Of a stretch of DNA of 64,000 nucleotides, positions 45,768 through 56,059 are shown piece after piece. The position numbers and the translations under genes were made by a program. Source of the stretch: an uncultured Acetatifactor sp. (lineage in GTDB: Bacteria > Bacillota > Clostridia > Lachnospirales > Lachnospiraceae). Numbering within the stretch: position 1 is the first letter of the stretch; each line of letters opens with the position of its first letter. The DNA lies in assembly GCA_934436435.1 (NCBI GenBank), contig CAKSAN010000016.1, positions 1 through 64,000 of the forward strand, given 5' to 3'. The notes below the pieces were generated by a model that was not told the DNA's origin, ran no database searches, and saw only the letters and a list, made by a program, of their open reading frames with translations.

Positions 45768-47084
45768 ATGGATACTAACGAACAGAATCGGCAGGAGAAA
45801 AGAGAACTCAGGCGAAAAAGAAGACAGCGGAATCAGATCATTGCCTATACGGCCGTGGGAATTATGATTCTGGTGCTGGCAGTGGGAATTGCATTTGCCG
45901 TAAGCAAGATCACCGGCATGAGCCGCAGTCAGGAAGAACAACAGAACAAGGTGGACGAGATCCTTTCGGACGAGGAGACCATTCAGGCACCGACGGAGAC
46001 CACGGAGACGGTAGAAGAACTGACGGCTGAACAGAAGCTGGATACCATTATCAACGAGGCGATCATACAGAATATGCCGCTGGAAGATAAGGTGGCGGGA
46101 TTGTTCATTACAACGCCGGAATCCATTACCGGTGTGTCTGCGGCAGTACAGGCGGGAGACGGCACCAAGGATGCTTTATCCAAATATCCCGTAGGCGGTA
46201 TCGTATATGCCTCCAGGAATATCAAATCCGCAGATCAGTTGAAACAGATGATTGATAATACAAAATTATACACCAGCTACCCCTTATTCATTGCCATTGA
46301 AGGAGAGGGAGGCGGTACGGATGCGGTAGCAGCGGCAGGGCTGGGAACCAAAGCAGATACCCCGCAGAATATCGGAGCATCCGGAGATACCAATAATGCA
46401 TACATAGCGGGAACCACCGTGGGAACTTATCTGGCAGAGTTGGGATTTAACCTGGATTTTGCACCTTCCGCAGATCTTGGCATTGTAGACGGGAATGCGG
46501 CAGGCAGCAGCTCTTACGGAGCGGCAGCGGATACCGTTGCCTCCTTTGCGGCCTATATGCAGGCCGGATTACAGGAGCAGAAGGTGACGGCCTGTATCGG
46601 TCAGTTTCCCGGCATCGGCAGTACCACCCAGAGCACGAAGGACGGCATGGCAAGCACCGACAGAAGTGCAGAGGATTTCAGAGCCAATGAATTCGTGGCT
46701 TTCCAGTCCTGCATTGACAATGGCATGACCAAGATGATCCGTGTCAGCGATATGTCGGCACCGTCCCTGACCGGAGATAATACTCCCTGTACCCTGTCAA
46801 GTGCAGTGGTAACGGATATTTTAAGAAATGAACTGAACTTCCGCGGTGTGATCGTGTCCGGAGCCATGAATCAGGCGGCGATCACCAATTACTACGGAGC
46901 CGATGAAGCCGCGGTAATGGCTCTTCGAGCAGGCTGTGATATGATCTACGCCCCGGAGAATTTTGAAACCGCGTATAACGGAGTTCTGGAAGCCGTACAG
47001 AACGGCACCATCTCAGAGGAACGCATCAACGATTCCCTGCGGAGAATCTATCGGATCAAATATGCGGATAAACTGGAACAGTAA
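45768..47084 (+). CDS. Membrane-anchored GH3 (NagZ-like) protein lacking catalytic residues
   Basis: The ATG eight bases after GAGGAG is preferred to one two codons earlier. The ~438-residue protein has a basic cytoplasmic start, one membrane segment (IAYTAVGIMILVLAVGIAF) and a Thr/Glu-rich spacer. Its extracellular domain follows the GH3 N-domain of beta-N-acetylhexosaminidases (LFIAIEGEGGGTDAVA, LGFNLDFAPSADLG, FRGVIVSGAMNQAAITNYYG). The usual KHFPGHGD motif reads GQFPGIGS and the nucleophile position in VIVSDAM is Gly365, so hydrolysis is unlikely. It is probably a binding or regulatory pseudoenzyme of wall metabolism. A TATAAT lies at 45730. Confidence 0.8.
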   Translation: MDTNEQNRQEKRELRRKRRQRNQIIAYTAVGIMILVLAVGIAFAVSKITGMSRSQEEQQNKVDEILSDEETIQAPTETTETVEELTAEQKLDTIINEAIIQNMPLEDKVAGLFITTPESITGVSAAVQAGDGTKDALSKYPVGGIVYASRNIKSADQLKQMIDNTKLYTSYPLFIAIEGEGGGTDAVAAAGLGTKADTPQNIGASGDTNNAYIAGTTVGTYLAELGFNLDFAPSADLGIVDGNAAGSSSYGAAADTVASFAAYMQAGLQEQKVTACIGQFPGIGSTTQSTKDGMASTDRSAEDFRANEFVAFQSCIDNGMTKMIRVSDMSAPSLTGDNTPCTLSSAVVTDILRNELNFRGVIVSGAMNQAAITNYYGADEAAVMALRAGCDMIYAPENFETAYNGVLEAVQNGTISEERINDSLRRIYRIKYADKLEQ

Positions 47085-47094
47085 AGAGACGGAG

Positions 47095-47118
47095 AAAGAC
47101 GATTGCATGAGAGTGCAG
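47095..47118 (+). terminator. Intrinsic terminator after the GH3-like gene
   Basis: AAAGACGA paired with TCGTCTTT around a short extended stem, ending in T5. Confidence 0.75.
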
Positions 47119-47241
47119 TCGTCTTTTTGGTTGTAAAGAATTTCGTTTCATGAATGCTTTTCTTTTCATTGAAATAATACAGCGTTTTATGATACAATGA
47201 AAAGAAATGCGCTTTTAAATCGGCTTTTAAGGAGATTATGC

Positions 47242-50200
47242 ATGAAGAAACGAATATTGAGTCTGTTTATGGCAATTACATTCTGCTGTTCCATGCCGTC
47301 CACGGTGGCGTCGGCAGAGGTGGCAGATGCTACAGTGCAGGAAACACAAAGTGCTACAGATGTCGGTAATGCCTACACCGGCGGCAAAGATACCGTTGTG
47401 CAGGATCAGGATGAGAGTAACGGGGCGGTACAGGAATCCGGCGGCGAGGTGGCGGCAGAGGATTCCTGTACCGCCATGTATGAAGGCACTGTCAGCGGCA
47501 ACAGCGTCCAGATGGCGCGTAGCGCGGCAAGCGTGATAAAGGTCGAGATCGACGGCGAGACGACAGAGTACAGCGATATCTTCGCGGCATTCGAGACGGT
47601 GAATTATAAGAACGTTTCCGCTGTCTTTACACTGCTGGACGACGTGTATCTGGGGAGGAATGGAAAATTCCCGGGCAAGATCGAATTCATAAGCAGAGGC
47701 AGCAGCACGCTGAACCTGGATGGACACACTATCACTCATGCCGATATTGGCGAAACGGACAATGTGGCGTCGGTCATTGATGTGGTGGCCGGAACGCTCA
47801 CCATCACAGGCGGGGGTACGATCCACGGGATGTATAAGACGGCGGCGATCTCCGTGATCGGTGGTGGTACGCTCATCATCGACGACGGGATTACGGTTCA
47901 GGGCGAGTTCACCTACGGCAGCAAGCAATTCCCCAACGACAGCTCCCGTGCCATTTCGATCAATAGAGGTACACTTCAGATCAACGGAGGCGTTTTCAAT
48001 GCTACCAGCGGGGTGGCTCTGGAATACACCGAAGGGACAGTTAACCTTTTCGGCGGCACGTTCAATGGCATCAACATCGTGACCTACAAGTACCCGGACA
48101 AGATTAACGAGGGTGTGACTATCACAGATTTGCTTGCTGCAGGACGTACCTATCAGCATACTGACGGAACCTTCCCGGAGGATTTTTATGTCCAGAAGAT
48201 TTCGGATGTCAAGGTCGTTGATGGTCTTGTTCCCGTACCCTATGTGGATGAAAACGGGACGGGTGCCACGGTGACGGACTATACGCAGGTGGAAGCGAAT
48301 ACCACCGTGTGGAATGACGGAGTCTATGTCGCCAGGGGCAATGTGACCATCGATGGCGGCGTGACCGTTTCCGGGAAAATGCCCAGCATCATCCTCTGCG
48401 ACGGCGCGTGCCTGACGGTCAACGGCGGCGTCACCCTCCCCGCTGGGAGCCCCGTGCCGCTGACCATCTACGGGCAGAGCGGCGGTACCGGGAAAATGAC
48501 TGTCACAAACAATAGCGGCGCCGCCTTTTCCTCCGGGAATCTGGCTGTGATCCGGCTGTTGAACGGTACGCTGACGGCGACGGGCAAGGATACGGCATTT
48601 TCCGATGTGATGGTATGGAACCAGCAGGGCGGCAATGATAAGGTCAAGTGCGTCAGAACCGGCAGCGAACCGGAGGTTTGGGCGGACGGAACGGCAGAGC
48701 CGTCCGTGACGATCTCCCGCTGCACGGAGCATCAGTGGAGCTACGCACAGCATGCGGATGAGGAGCAGCACCTGAAAACGTGCGCCCTGTGCGGATACAA
48801 TCCCAACGGCGCGGGCGTTTATGAAAACTGCGTTTATGACAGCTTTTCTAGTCAGGGCGAGGACGGACACAAGACGGCCTGCATCTGCGGTCGGATAGAG
48901 ACCGGGGCCACGCTGACCGTGCATACCCCCGCCTACTCCGCGAATAAGGACGGCCTGACCCACAGCTATCGCTGCACGGACTGCGGCTTTGCCAGCGGCG
49001 AGGCGGAGAAGCACAGCTATGCCGACGGCATATGCAGTATCTGCAATTATGCCTGCCCCCACGAGGGCGTTGATAAGATCGTTGGCTCGGACACCGAGGG
49101 TCTGTGCGCCGACTGCGGCAAGCAGGTCTATGAAGCCAGACTGGTGGTGGACGGGGGCAAGACCGTGGAGTATGCTGAAACCGTAGAGGAGGCGTTGGTG
49201 CGTTATAAAAACGGTGACCCCGTCGTCACGCTGCTGTGCGACGTGGATACGGGCACGGATGCGTTGGTGGTGACCTACAAAACCAAAGGCAGGGAGCTGG
49301 ATCTGGGTGGACACACCATCTTTGGCAGCGGCGACGCGGTGTTCCAGATCAGCCAGAGATATGGCTTTACCATCCGCAACGGCAAAGTCGAGAACACCGG
49401 TGAGGGCGATGCCATCCAGCTGACCCTCGGTTACGACAACGACTGGGGCATGAGTGCCTCCGGCAATCTGACGGTGGAGAATGTGACCGCCACTGCCGCA
49501 AAAGGCTGGGCCATTCAGGTGATGGATGACGCGGACTATTCCGATTTGAATGTCAAGAGCGGCACCTTCACCGGCGGCCTGAACGCGGGAACTATCTCCG
49601 GTGGACATAAGATACAGATTTATGGCGGCTTCTTTATCGCAAACCCGGACACTCACAGCGTCTATTACCCCGGCACGGGTCTCAGTGTGACGGGTCTGGT
49701 GGGGCATCTGAAGGATATGCTGGCGGGCGGCTGGACCTACGGCGACGCGGGCGGCGATCCCATCAACTATTTTGCCGCAGAAAACCGGACCATCGTCGGT
49801 ACGTCCAAATACGGATATCCCGAGGGCGTTTATCTCAACGCGGAGACGGTGACCATCGTGGAGCACACCTCTCACCCCATCGACTGGGACAGCGGCAAAT
49901 GCTCCATCTGCGGCGCGCCCTGCACCCACATCCAGACGGATGACGACGGCCTGTGTACGGCCTGCGGCGTTCGCGTGATGTTCTGCGAGGCGGAGGGGAC
50001 GCTCTATAAGACCATCCAGACCGCGCAGACCGTGCTGAAGGACCGGACGGATAATCCCACCATCAAGCTGCTGGATAACTATGGATACGATGTGACCCTT
50101 CTGGGAACGGCGAACGGCTACACGCTGGACCTGAACGGCTTCCGGCTGACAGACGGACAGATGATCTTGTATGAGGATCGGAAGCTGACAATCATCGACA

Positions 50201-53200
50201 GCTCGGAGGAAAAGACCGGCAGCGTGGGTACACTGTGGGCACATAAAGGGTATGCCACCATACAGGACGGCATCTATGCCGAGCTCATCGCTTCGAATGC
50301 GGACAGCATCAAGATCACCGGCGAGGGTACGGTGAAGATCAGAAAGATCAGCATGACAGGTTATACCGATGGCTCGAACAAGAAGGTGGTCGCCGATCTG
50401 CTGGATCCGGGCTATGCGGTCTATCTGGTGGATGAGAACGCGGGGACGCAGACGCTGGTAAACGGCTACTACAACAAGTTCAATACCGGTAATCTGCAGC
50501 AGTATCTGCCCGGTCCATACAAGGATGCCACCACTGTATTGCCCGACGGTCAGTATTACACAGTGGCGGTGCATGATCACAGCTATGCCGACAGCACCGT
50601 GATCACCTGCGAATGCGGCTTGACCTGTGACCACGCCGATGTAAGCACCGATGGCAAGTGCACAGGGTGCGGCAGGGTCTTTACTGTCAAGGTGACGGAT
50701 CCCGACGACAATACCGTCTATTACGCCGACGGCATCTTCCCTGACTCCGGCAACACCCGCTCCGGTCTTGATATCGCGTTTGAGAACGCGTCAAGCGGCA
50801 GCACTGTGACGCTGTTAGGCAGCAATGCTGTGGGTTATCTGGACGATGGCAAGGAACTGACACTGGCGTTGGGCGGAAAATCCGTGAACAGCCTTTATAT
50901 TGGCAGGGAAAGAAGCGGGAACAGCCTGACCGTTACCGGGACGGGATCTATTGGGTCTGTTTTCGTGCACGCGGACAGTAAAACCGACCTTACCGGCTGG
51001 TCGGGCAGCATGGACAGCCTGTATGTGTACAGCGGCGGTAGTGCCACGCTGCGCGGCGGTACCTTCGGTAAAGTGATGCTTTACAGCAATACGGCGGGAT
51101 CATTGCTGGCACCCGGCTATGCATTTCGGTACGAGGATGGCAGTTATGTATCTTATGCCGCTACGGACGATCTGACGAGAACCGCCTCCGTCGTGCCGTG
51201 TGGCTACGAGGGCTGGTACGGCAGCGACGGCAGCGCTGTCTGCCCCTGCTGCAACCAGGCGGGCGCGGTGCAGGTGCCGGTCACAAGTGCCGATGGCACA
51301 GCACAGTATGCATTCTATGTGACATTGCAGGGCGCTGTCAGCAACACGGACCGCAGCGACAGCAAAGACAATCTTATCGTGCTGCTTGGGGATGTCTCCG
51401 GCGACAGTACCATCGACAGGAACGCGTTCATCAATATGAACAGCCACAATATCAATGGTGCACTGACAGTCAACAATGCCGAGGTGTATTTCTCCGGCAG
51501 GGGAAGTACGGTCTCCGCCATCACCATGTCCGGCAGTAAGGCAAAATTCGGGCTTATCAGCAGATCCTCTGTCATCCCCGGAATGGACACACTGACCATC
51601 GCGGGTGGCGCGGACTGGGGAAGCATCCTGCCGGAACAGTATGATCGTCACGGCTACAAACTGCTCAAGGATGACAACAGCTATGAGTGGAGGGACAGCG
51701 ATACCGCCGACGCGGACGCTTCTTCCATGACCAACGTCAGCATAGGGAGTCTGCCCATTCCCAGCACGGATCTGGAGTTCCATGTGGATGGCAGGGATAT
51801 TGTTGCGGCGGAGGTGGGCACGACCGTGCAGTTTACGGCGGCCTGTGCTACGGGTGCTTCTGTCACTTTCTACATCCAGAAGCAGGACAGCGAAACACCT
51901 GTCATGCTGACGGGTCAGGGAGATTTCGGAAGCTATTCCGCCGAATACCAGTTCAGCGAGACCGGCGAATATACGATCTGGTTCACCGGCACCAAGGACG
52001 GCTATACCGCTCAAAGCGCTAAGAAAACGTTGAATATTTCCAAACTTAAAATTCCGGCGGAGGCTATTACTGCGCCGGTGGCCAGAACCGATCTGGTCTA
52101 CAACGGGCAGGAGCAGGAACTGATTACTCCGGGCCAGCTGGACGCAAAGTACGGAAAGATCCTCTATAGCTGGGATTATAACGAGTGGGGCAACTCCTAT
52201 TCTGAAACGATCCCCACGGCAAAGAACGCGGGCACCTATGAGATATTTTACAAAATTATAGGTAATGGCGACTACAAAGATGACACTTATCCATCATCGG
52301 TGGAGGTGACCATCGCAAAGAGAGAACTAACCGTCGAGGATGTGGAAGTCATGGCCAAGACCTACGACGGCACGGACACCGCGGAATTCGGCGCTGTGAC
52401 CTTCGGTAATGTACTGGATGACGAGACACCGAATTGTGTGGTGCAGGGCGTTTATGACGACAGCAGTGCAGGAGACGGCAGATTCATTGATGTCACGGTG
52501 GAACTGCGGGGCGGTTCCTTCAAAAACTATATGTTTGCCGACGGCAAGGGAAGCGCCGCATTCCGGAAAACCGGGCTGTCCATCGCCAGAGCCGGTGCAC
52601 CTGCGGACATTAACCCCGGAGCACTGACCATCTGTAACGCTTTGGATAAGACCTATTCCCTCGATCTGTCCGCTCTGCTGCCGCCTGCCCCCAAGGGTAT
52701 ATACGGCACGATCACCTATGGCGGGCTCAATACGACGCTGGACACCGACACTTTTGTTCCCAGCGTTGACAGCAAGACCGGTCTGCTGACATTGAAGGCA
52801 TCCAAACGAAACAGCACTACAGAAGGTTCCATCGGTATCATTACCGTCGAGGTCAGCACAGACAACTACGAGGACATTCTTCTGACGGTCAACGTCAGTG
52901 CGACGAACAAGCTGGTTCCCGTGCCGGAGGGCGCGGTGACGGCGACGGCTATCACCTACGGTCAGACGCTGGGCGGAAGCTCCATCACCGGCACGATGAA
53001 GGATGGTGACACAGAGGTTCCCGGTACATTCACATGGCAGGATTCCAAGAGGATCCTCACCGCAGGTACGCATACGGGCGTGGAGTGGAAGTTCACCCCC
53101 AGTGATACACAGATTTACGCTGAGGTAACCGGTACCACCACCGTCGTGGTCAACAAGGCTGCACAAAGCGGAACCGTCCACATGGAGAACTACATTTACA

Positions 53201-54498
53201 ATACGACTCCCGGCACACCGAGTCTGACAAACCGGACGGGGGACCAAAATGCTTCGGTTGCCTACTATTACAGCACCGCCAATTCCAACAGCGGCGGCAC
53301 AAAGTGGGAAAACATAAAGCCTACAACGCTGAATGCCGGTACTTACTATATGTATGCCGTGATCAGCGAAACGGATAATTACAGTGCGTTCACTTCGACC
53401 GCCGTGGAATTTACGGTAGGGAAGGCGACGCCGGATTACACGATGCCTATTGGCCTGACAGCAAAATACGGTCAGAAGCTTAGTGAAATCGTGTTGACCA
53501 ATCTTTCGGACAATCTGCCCGGCACATGGAGCTGGCAGACACCGGGGATGGTACTTGACCAGATCGGCATCCAGAAGTATTACGCCGATTTCAGGCCAGA
53601 TGACAGGAATTATAAGGAAGTGGTCAACGCCGCGATAGAAGTAGTGATAGAACCGGCGGACGGCGGCAGCCTTAAGACGGAGGCCCTTGCACAGAAATAT
53701 ACGGACACCTCTGACCACACCTACACACCGGACTGGTTCGGACTTCCCGCCGGGCAGAAGTGGACTTACAGCAGCGAATACAGCGTCAGTAGCGGTTCGG
53801 CTGCCACGCTTGCCAGACAGGAGGTTGCAGCGGATGGCGGACTGACCTATGCAATCACAGGTGGCAAGGCGGGGGATGTGATCACCATTACGCTCAAGGC
53901 GCAGTGTGCTAATTACAAGGATTTCACCATCACACTGACTATCACCCTGACCGGTGTGACGGATGCGGATTCGGCATACCGGATCATCGAGGGAGCAGAC
54001 GGTACCTGGAGCCAGAGCACGGATGGAAGCGGAAGTCTCAGGATCAGAGGAGACGGTGCATTTTCCAAGTTCGTGAATGTAAAGGTGGATGGAACTATCA
54101 TTGATCCCACGAACTATGAAGTCACAGAGGGTTCCACGATCATCGAATTAAAGGCAGACTACCTGAAGACTCTGTCCGAAGGCAGCCATACCTTTGAGAT
54201 CGCTTGGACGGACGGCACTGCCAAGACCAGTTTTACGGTGGCAAAGAACACCTCCGGCGATGGTAATAATGATAACGATGATACCGGCAACAACGATAAT
54301 GACGACAGCAATAAGGATGGCAACAACGACAGCAGTAACAATAACAGCGGCAGCAACAACGCCGCAGACAGTGGTGACAACACTGCCCAGACCCTGACCG
54401 GATCTCCCAACACCGGAGATGCTTCCGGCCTCTGGATCGCCCTCTTTATGGCATCCGCTGCAGGACTGGCGGTAATGCTTGTAAGAAGGAAAAAATAG
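47242..54498 (+). CDS. Giant wall-anchored surface protein (2,418 aa)
   Basis: The start follows AAGGAG by seven bases. A signal peptide (KRILSLFMAITFCCSMPSTVASA) leads into beta-helix-like repeats rich in 'LDGHTIT' and 'GGTFNG' type turns (residues ~100-500). Cys-pair segments follow, like small zinc ribbons (CALCGYN, CTDCGFASGE, CSICNYACPH, CADCGKQV), alternating with further beta-solenoid blocks to ~1500. Next come bacterial Ig/MBG/YDG-type domains (TYDGTDTAEFGAVTFGNVL, ITYGQTLGGSSITGTM). An Asn/Asp-rich stalk and the sorting signal SPNTG (2388-2392), hydrophobic helix and RRKK complete it. A sortase would attach it to the wall; none is in the window. GC is higher than in neighbouring genes. 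Adhesion or glycan binding is a guess. Confidence 0.85.
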   Translation: MKKRILSLFMAITFCCSMPSTVASAEVADATVQETQSATDVGNAYTGGKDTVVQDQDESNGAVQESGGEVAAEDSCTAMYEGTVSGNSVQMARSAASVIKVEIDGETTEYSDIFAAFETVNYKNVSAVFTLLDDVYLGRNGKFPGKIEFISRGSSTLNLDGHTITHADIGETDNVASVIDVVAGTLTITGGGTIHGMYKTAAISVIGGGTLIIDDGITVQGEFTYGSKQFPNDSSRAISINRGTLQINGGVFNATSGVALEYTEGTVNLFGGTFNGINIVTYKYPDKINEGVTITDLLAAGRTYQHTDGTFPEDFYVQKISDVKVVDGLVPVPYVDENGTGATVTDYTQVEANTTVWNDGVYVARGNVTIDGGVTVSGKMPSIILCDGACLTVNGGVTLPAGSPVPLTIYGQSGGTGKMTVTNNSGAAFSSGNLAVIRLLNGTLTATGKDTAFSDVMVWNQQGGNDKVKCVRTGSEPEVWADGTAEPSVTISRCTEHQWSYAQHADEEQHLKTCALCGYNPNGAGVYENCVYDSFSSQGEDGHKTACICGRIETGATLTVHTPAYSANKDGLTHSYRCTDCGFASGEAEKHSYADGICSICNYACPHEGVDKIVGSDTEGLCADCGKQVYEARLVVDGGKTVEYAETVEEALVRYKNGDPVVTLLCDVDTGTDALVVTYKTKGRELDLGGHTIFGSGDAVFQISQRYGFTIRNGKVENTGEGDAIQLTLGYDNDWGMSASGNLTVENVTATAAKGWAIQVMDDADYSDLNVKSGTFTGGLNAGTISGGHKIQIYGGFFIANPDTHSVYYPGTGLSVTGLVGHLKDMLAGGWTYGDAGGDPINYFAAENRTIVGTSKYGYPEGVYLNAETVTIVEHTSHPIDWDSGKCSICGAPCTHIQTDDDGLCTACGVRVMFCEAEGTLYKTIQTAQTVLKDRTDNPTIKLLDNYGYDVTLLGTANGYTLDLNGFRLTDGQMILYEDRKLTIIDSSEEKTGSVGTLWAHKGYATIQDGIYAELIASNADSIKITGEGTVKIRKISMTGYTDGSNKKVVADLLDPGYAVYLVDENAGTQTLVNGYYNKFNTGNLQQYLPGPYKDATTVLPDGQYYTVAVHDHSYADSTVITCECGLTCDHADVSTDGKCTGCGRVFTVKVTDPDDNTVYYADGIFPDSGNTRSGLDIAFENASSGSTVTLLGSNAVGYLDDGKELTLALGGKSVNSLYIGRERSGNSLTVTGTGSIGSVFVHADSKTDLTGWSGSMDSLYVYSGGSATLRGGTFGKVMLYSNTAGSLLAPGYAFRYEDGSYVSYAATDDLTRTASVVPCGYEGWYGSDGSAVCPCCNQAGAVQVPVTSADGTAQYAFYVTLQGAVSNTDRSDSKDNLIVLLGDVSGDSTIDRNAFINMNSHNINGALTVNNAEVYFSGRGSTVSAITMSGSKAKFGLISRSSVIPGMDTLTIAGGADWGSILPEQYDRHGYKLLKDDNSYEWRDSDTADADASSMTNVSIGSLPIPSTDLEFHVDGRDIVAAEVGTTVQFTAACATGASVTFYIQKQDSETPVMLTGQGDFGSYSAEYQFSETGEYTIWFTGTKDGYTAQSAKKTLNISKLKIPAEAITAPVARTDLVYNGQEQELITPGQLDAKYGKILYSWDYNEWGNSYSETIPTAKNAGTYEIFYKIIGNGDYKDDTYPSSVEVTIAKRELTVEDVEVMAKTYDGTDTAEFGAVTFGNVLDDETPNCVVQGVYDDSSAGDGRFIDVTVELRGGSFKNYMFADGKGSAAFRKTGLSIARAGAPADINPGALTICNALDKTYSLDLSALLPPAPKGIYGTITYGGLNTTLDTDTFVPSVDSKTGLLTLKASKRNSTTEGSIGIITVEVSTDNYEDILLTVNVSATNKLVPVPEGAVTATAITYGQTLGGSSITGTMKDGDTEVPGTFTWQDSKRILTAGTHTGVEWKFTPSDTQIYAEVTGTTTVVVNKAAQSGTVHMENYIYNTTPGTPSLTNRTGDQNASVAYYYSTANSNSGGTKWENIKPTTLNAGTYYMYAVISETDNYSAFTSTAVEFTVGKATPDYTMPIGLTAKYGQKLSEIVLTNLSDNLPGTWSWQTPGMVLDQIGIQKYYADFRPDDRNYKEVVNAAIEVVIEPADGGSLKTEALAQKYTDTSDHTYTPDWFGLPAGQKWTYSSEYSVSSGSAATLARQEVAADGGLTYAITGGKAGDVITITLKAQCANYKDFTITLTITLTGVTDADSAYRIIEGADGTWSQSTDGSGSLRIRGDGAFSKFVNVKVDGTIIDPTNYEVTEGSTIIELKADYLKTLSEGSHTFEIAWTDGTAKTSFTVAKNTSGDGNNDNDDTGNNDNDDSNKDGNNDSSNNNSGSNNAADSGDNTAQTLTGSPNTGDASGLWIALFMASAAGLAVMLVRRKK

Positions 54499-54508
54499 TA
54501 TTTTAATC

Positions 54509-54551
54509 AAAAACCTCGCTGTAGGGATAAGACCCTACGGCGAGGTTTTTA
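54509..54551 (+). terminator. Intrinsic terminator of the giant surface protein gene
   Basis: AAAACCTCGC and GTAGGG pair with CCCTAC and GCGAGGTTTTT. A separate perfect hairpin, TTCGAGCCCA/TGGGCTCGAA, lies at about 54597-54620. Confidence 0.85.
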
Positions 54552-54624
54552 TTGATGTGCGCCTGCGCGGACCGGAGCGGAGCGAAGACATCGAACTTTC
54601 GAGCCCAGGATTGGGCTCGAAAAT

Positions 54625-54662
54625 AAAAAGGAGCGATGCTTTACGCATCACTCCTTTTTATT
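54625..54662. terminator. Bidirectional terminator beside the tRNA gene
   Basis: AAAAAGGAG and GATGC pair with GCATC and CTCCTTTTT. On the minus strand it follows the tRNA by only a few bases and is T-rich, so it should end the tRNA transcript. Confidence 0.75.
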
Positions 54663-54666
54663 TGTA

Positions 54667-54738
<72 letters not shown>

Positions 54739-54844
54739 ATGTCTTACGGACAAGTTATAATATACTATAGGGTTCCCAAAATGTCAATAAAAAAAGTGTG
54801 CATCTTTTTTACAAATTGCATATACAATTGGTAAAACATCACCA

Positions 54845-55912
54845 TCAACGCAGCAGCACCGTTCGCAGCCACCCGGTGAATTTCTTTTCCACAAGAATCC
54901 AGGACAGATAAGCCAGTGCAATGCTTAAGGTTATGCTTATCACAAGCCCGATAACGGACGTCGCAGACAGGGAGGAAAAGTCAAATACAGCACGATCCAG
55001 GAACATTATGGGATAATAGTGCACCAGATACAGGGAGTAGCTGATATTCCCCAACTGTACGAAAAAGCGGGGCATGGTCAGTCCAAGTCCTGCCAGAAAG
55101 GCAAGGACTAACAACAAAAACGCCGGAAGACCCCACAGAGGAAGCCTGCGGAAACCGATCACATTGATCCGGGGTGTAAAATAAGCAAGCAGACAAAAGA
55201 TCACCGGGATGGAAACAGCGGATGCGATGCTCACAGACTTCGAAACCGGATGAAGGGTGTGCCTGCGATACAGAGCCCGCAGCAGGTAGTAGGCCAGAAT
55301 TCCGAAGAGGAATTCCAACATGACCGGATCTCCGTAAAAAAGAAGAACCGGGGACAGCGCACTGCCCAAAGGAGACTGCAGGGACGAAATCGCCGGAGCG
55401 AATATCTGCACCATACCCACAAGTACCGCCAGAAATGCACCGCAGATCAGACCGCGGTATTGCATACTGATATGAAAGGATATAAAAAATAACAGATAGA
55501 ACAGCATTTCACAGTTGATGGTCCAGCCGATACGCACCAGTGGCTGAATTGCTCCGCCGCCGATATCGAAAGGGATAAACAGCAGACTTTTCAGCAGATA
55601 GGAAGGATCCTGCCGGGTCTGCTGAAACATAAAGGGAAACAGCACCAGCAGCATATAGGTTCCGATGGTCATAAGGTAGTAAAGCGGAAGGATCCGGATC
55701 AGGCGCTTCCGAAAGAAATATTTTGTGTTCGTTTCCGTGGTAAACATGATCATGAAGCCACTGATACAGAAAAAAATGTCTACACCGAAGGCACCGAAGT
55801 TCAGAAAACGGACATGTTGAAATACCACAAAAAGAGCAGCCAGACCGCGTAAAGCCTGGATGCTGTCAAAATGCAGATTGAGAAATTCTCTGTTGGCTGT
55901 CATAGTTTTCAT
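54845..55912 (-). CDS. Membrane acyltransferase, family 3 (OafA/YrhL-like)
   Basis: The ~355-residue protein has about ten membrane segments. The conserved start (FDSIQALRGLAALFVVFQHV) and GAFGVDIFFCISGFMI carry the family's catalytic His and the R/G motifs. Enzymes of this group O-acylate surface sugars or peptidoglycan. ATG at 55912 is chosen; an ATG four codons earlier abuts the GAGGA ribosome site. A longer upstream frame has no signal. It is divergent from the GGDEF gene. Confidence 0.88.
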   Translation of the reverse strand: MKTMTANREFLNLHFDSIQALRGLAALFVVFQHVRFLNFGAFGVDIFFCISGFMIMFTTETNTKYFFRKRLIRILPLYYLMTIGTYMLLVLFPFMFQQTRQDPSYLLKSLLFIPFDIGGGAIQPLVRIGWTINCEMLFYLLFFISFHISMQYRGLICGAFLAVLVGMVQIFAPAISSLQSPLGSALSPVLLFYGDPVMLEFLFGILAYYLLRALYRRHTLHPVSKSVSIASAVSIPVIFCLLAYFTPRINVIGFRRLPLWGLPAFLLLVLAFLAGLGLTMPRFFVQLGNISYSLYLVHYYPIMFLDRAVFDFSSLSATSVIGLVISITLSIALAYLSWILVEKKFTGWLRTVLLR

Positions 55913-56012
55913 AAAAATAACCATGTCCTCATTTTTTGTACTAAATTTTAAAATACACATCCATTCTAACATTTTTTTAAAGATTGGGAAACATTTTATT
56001 CTGGAAAATAAC

Positions 56013-56041
56013 TTGCGCACTGCGATATAAAATAATACAAT
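56013..56041 (+). promoter_or_regulatory. Promoter of the TPR-GGDEF gene
   Basis: TTGCGC, 17-base spacer, TACAAT; the ATG follows ~20 bases later. Confidence 0.5.
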
Positions 56042-56059
56042 GATAGGAAGAAAGAGTGT

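Noticed and set aside
47236..50634. Minus-strand open frame of 1,132 codons opposite the giant surface protein gene
   Set aside because: The plus strand has a signal peptide, ribosome site, domains and sorting signal; the minus frame has none and reads as a mirror of biased, GC-rich codons.
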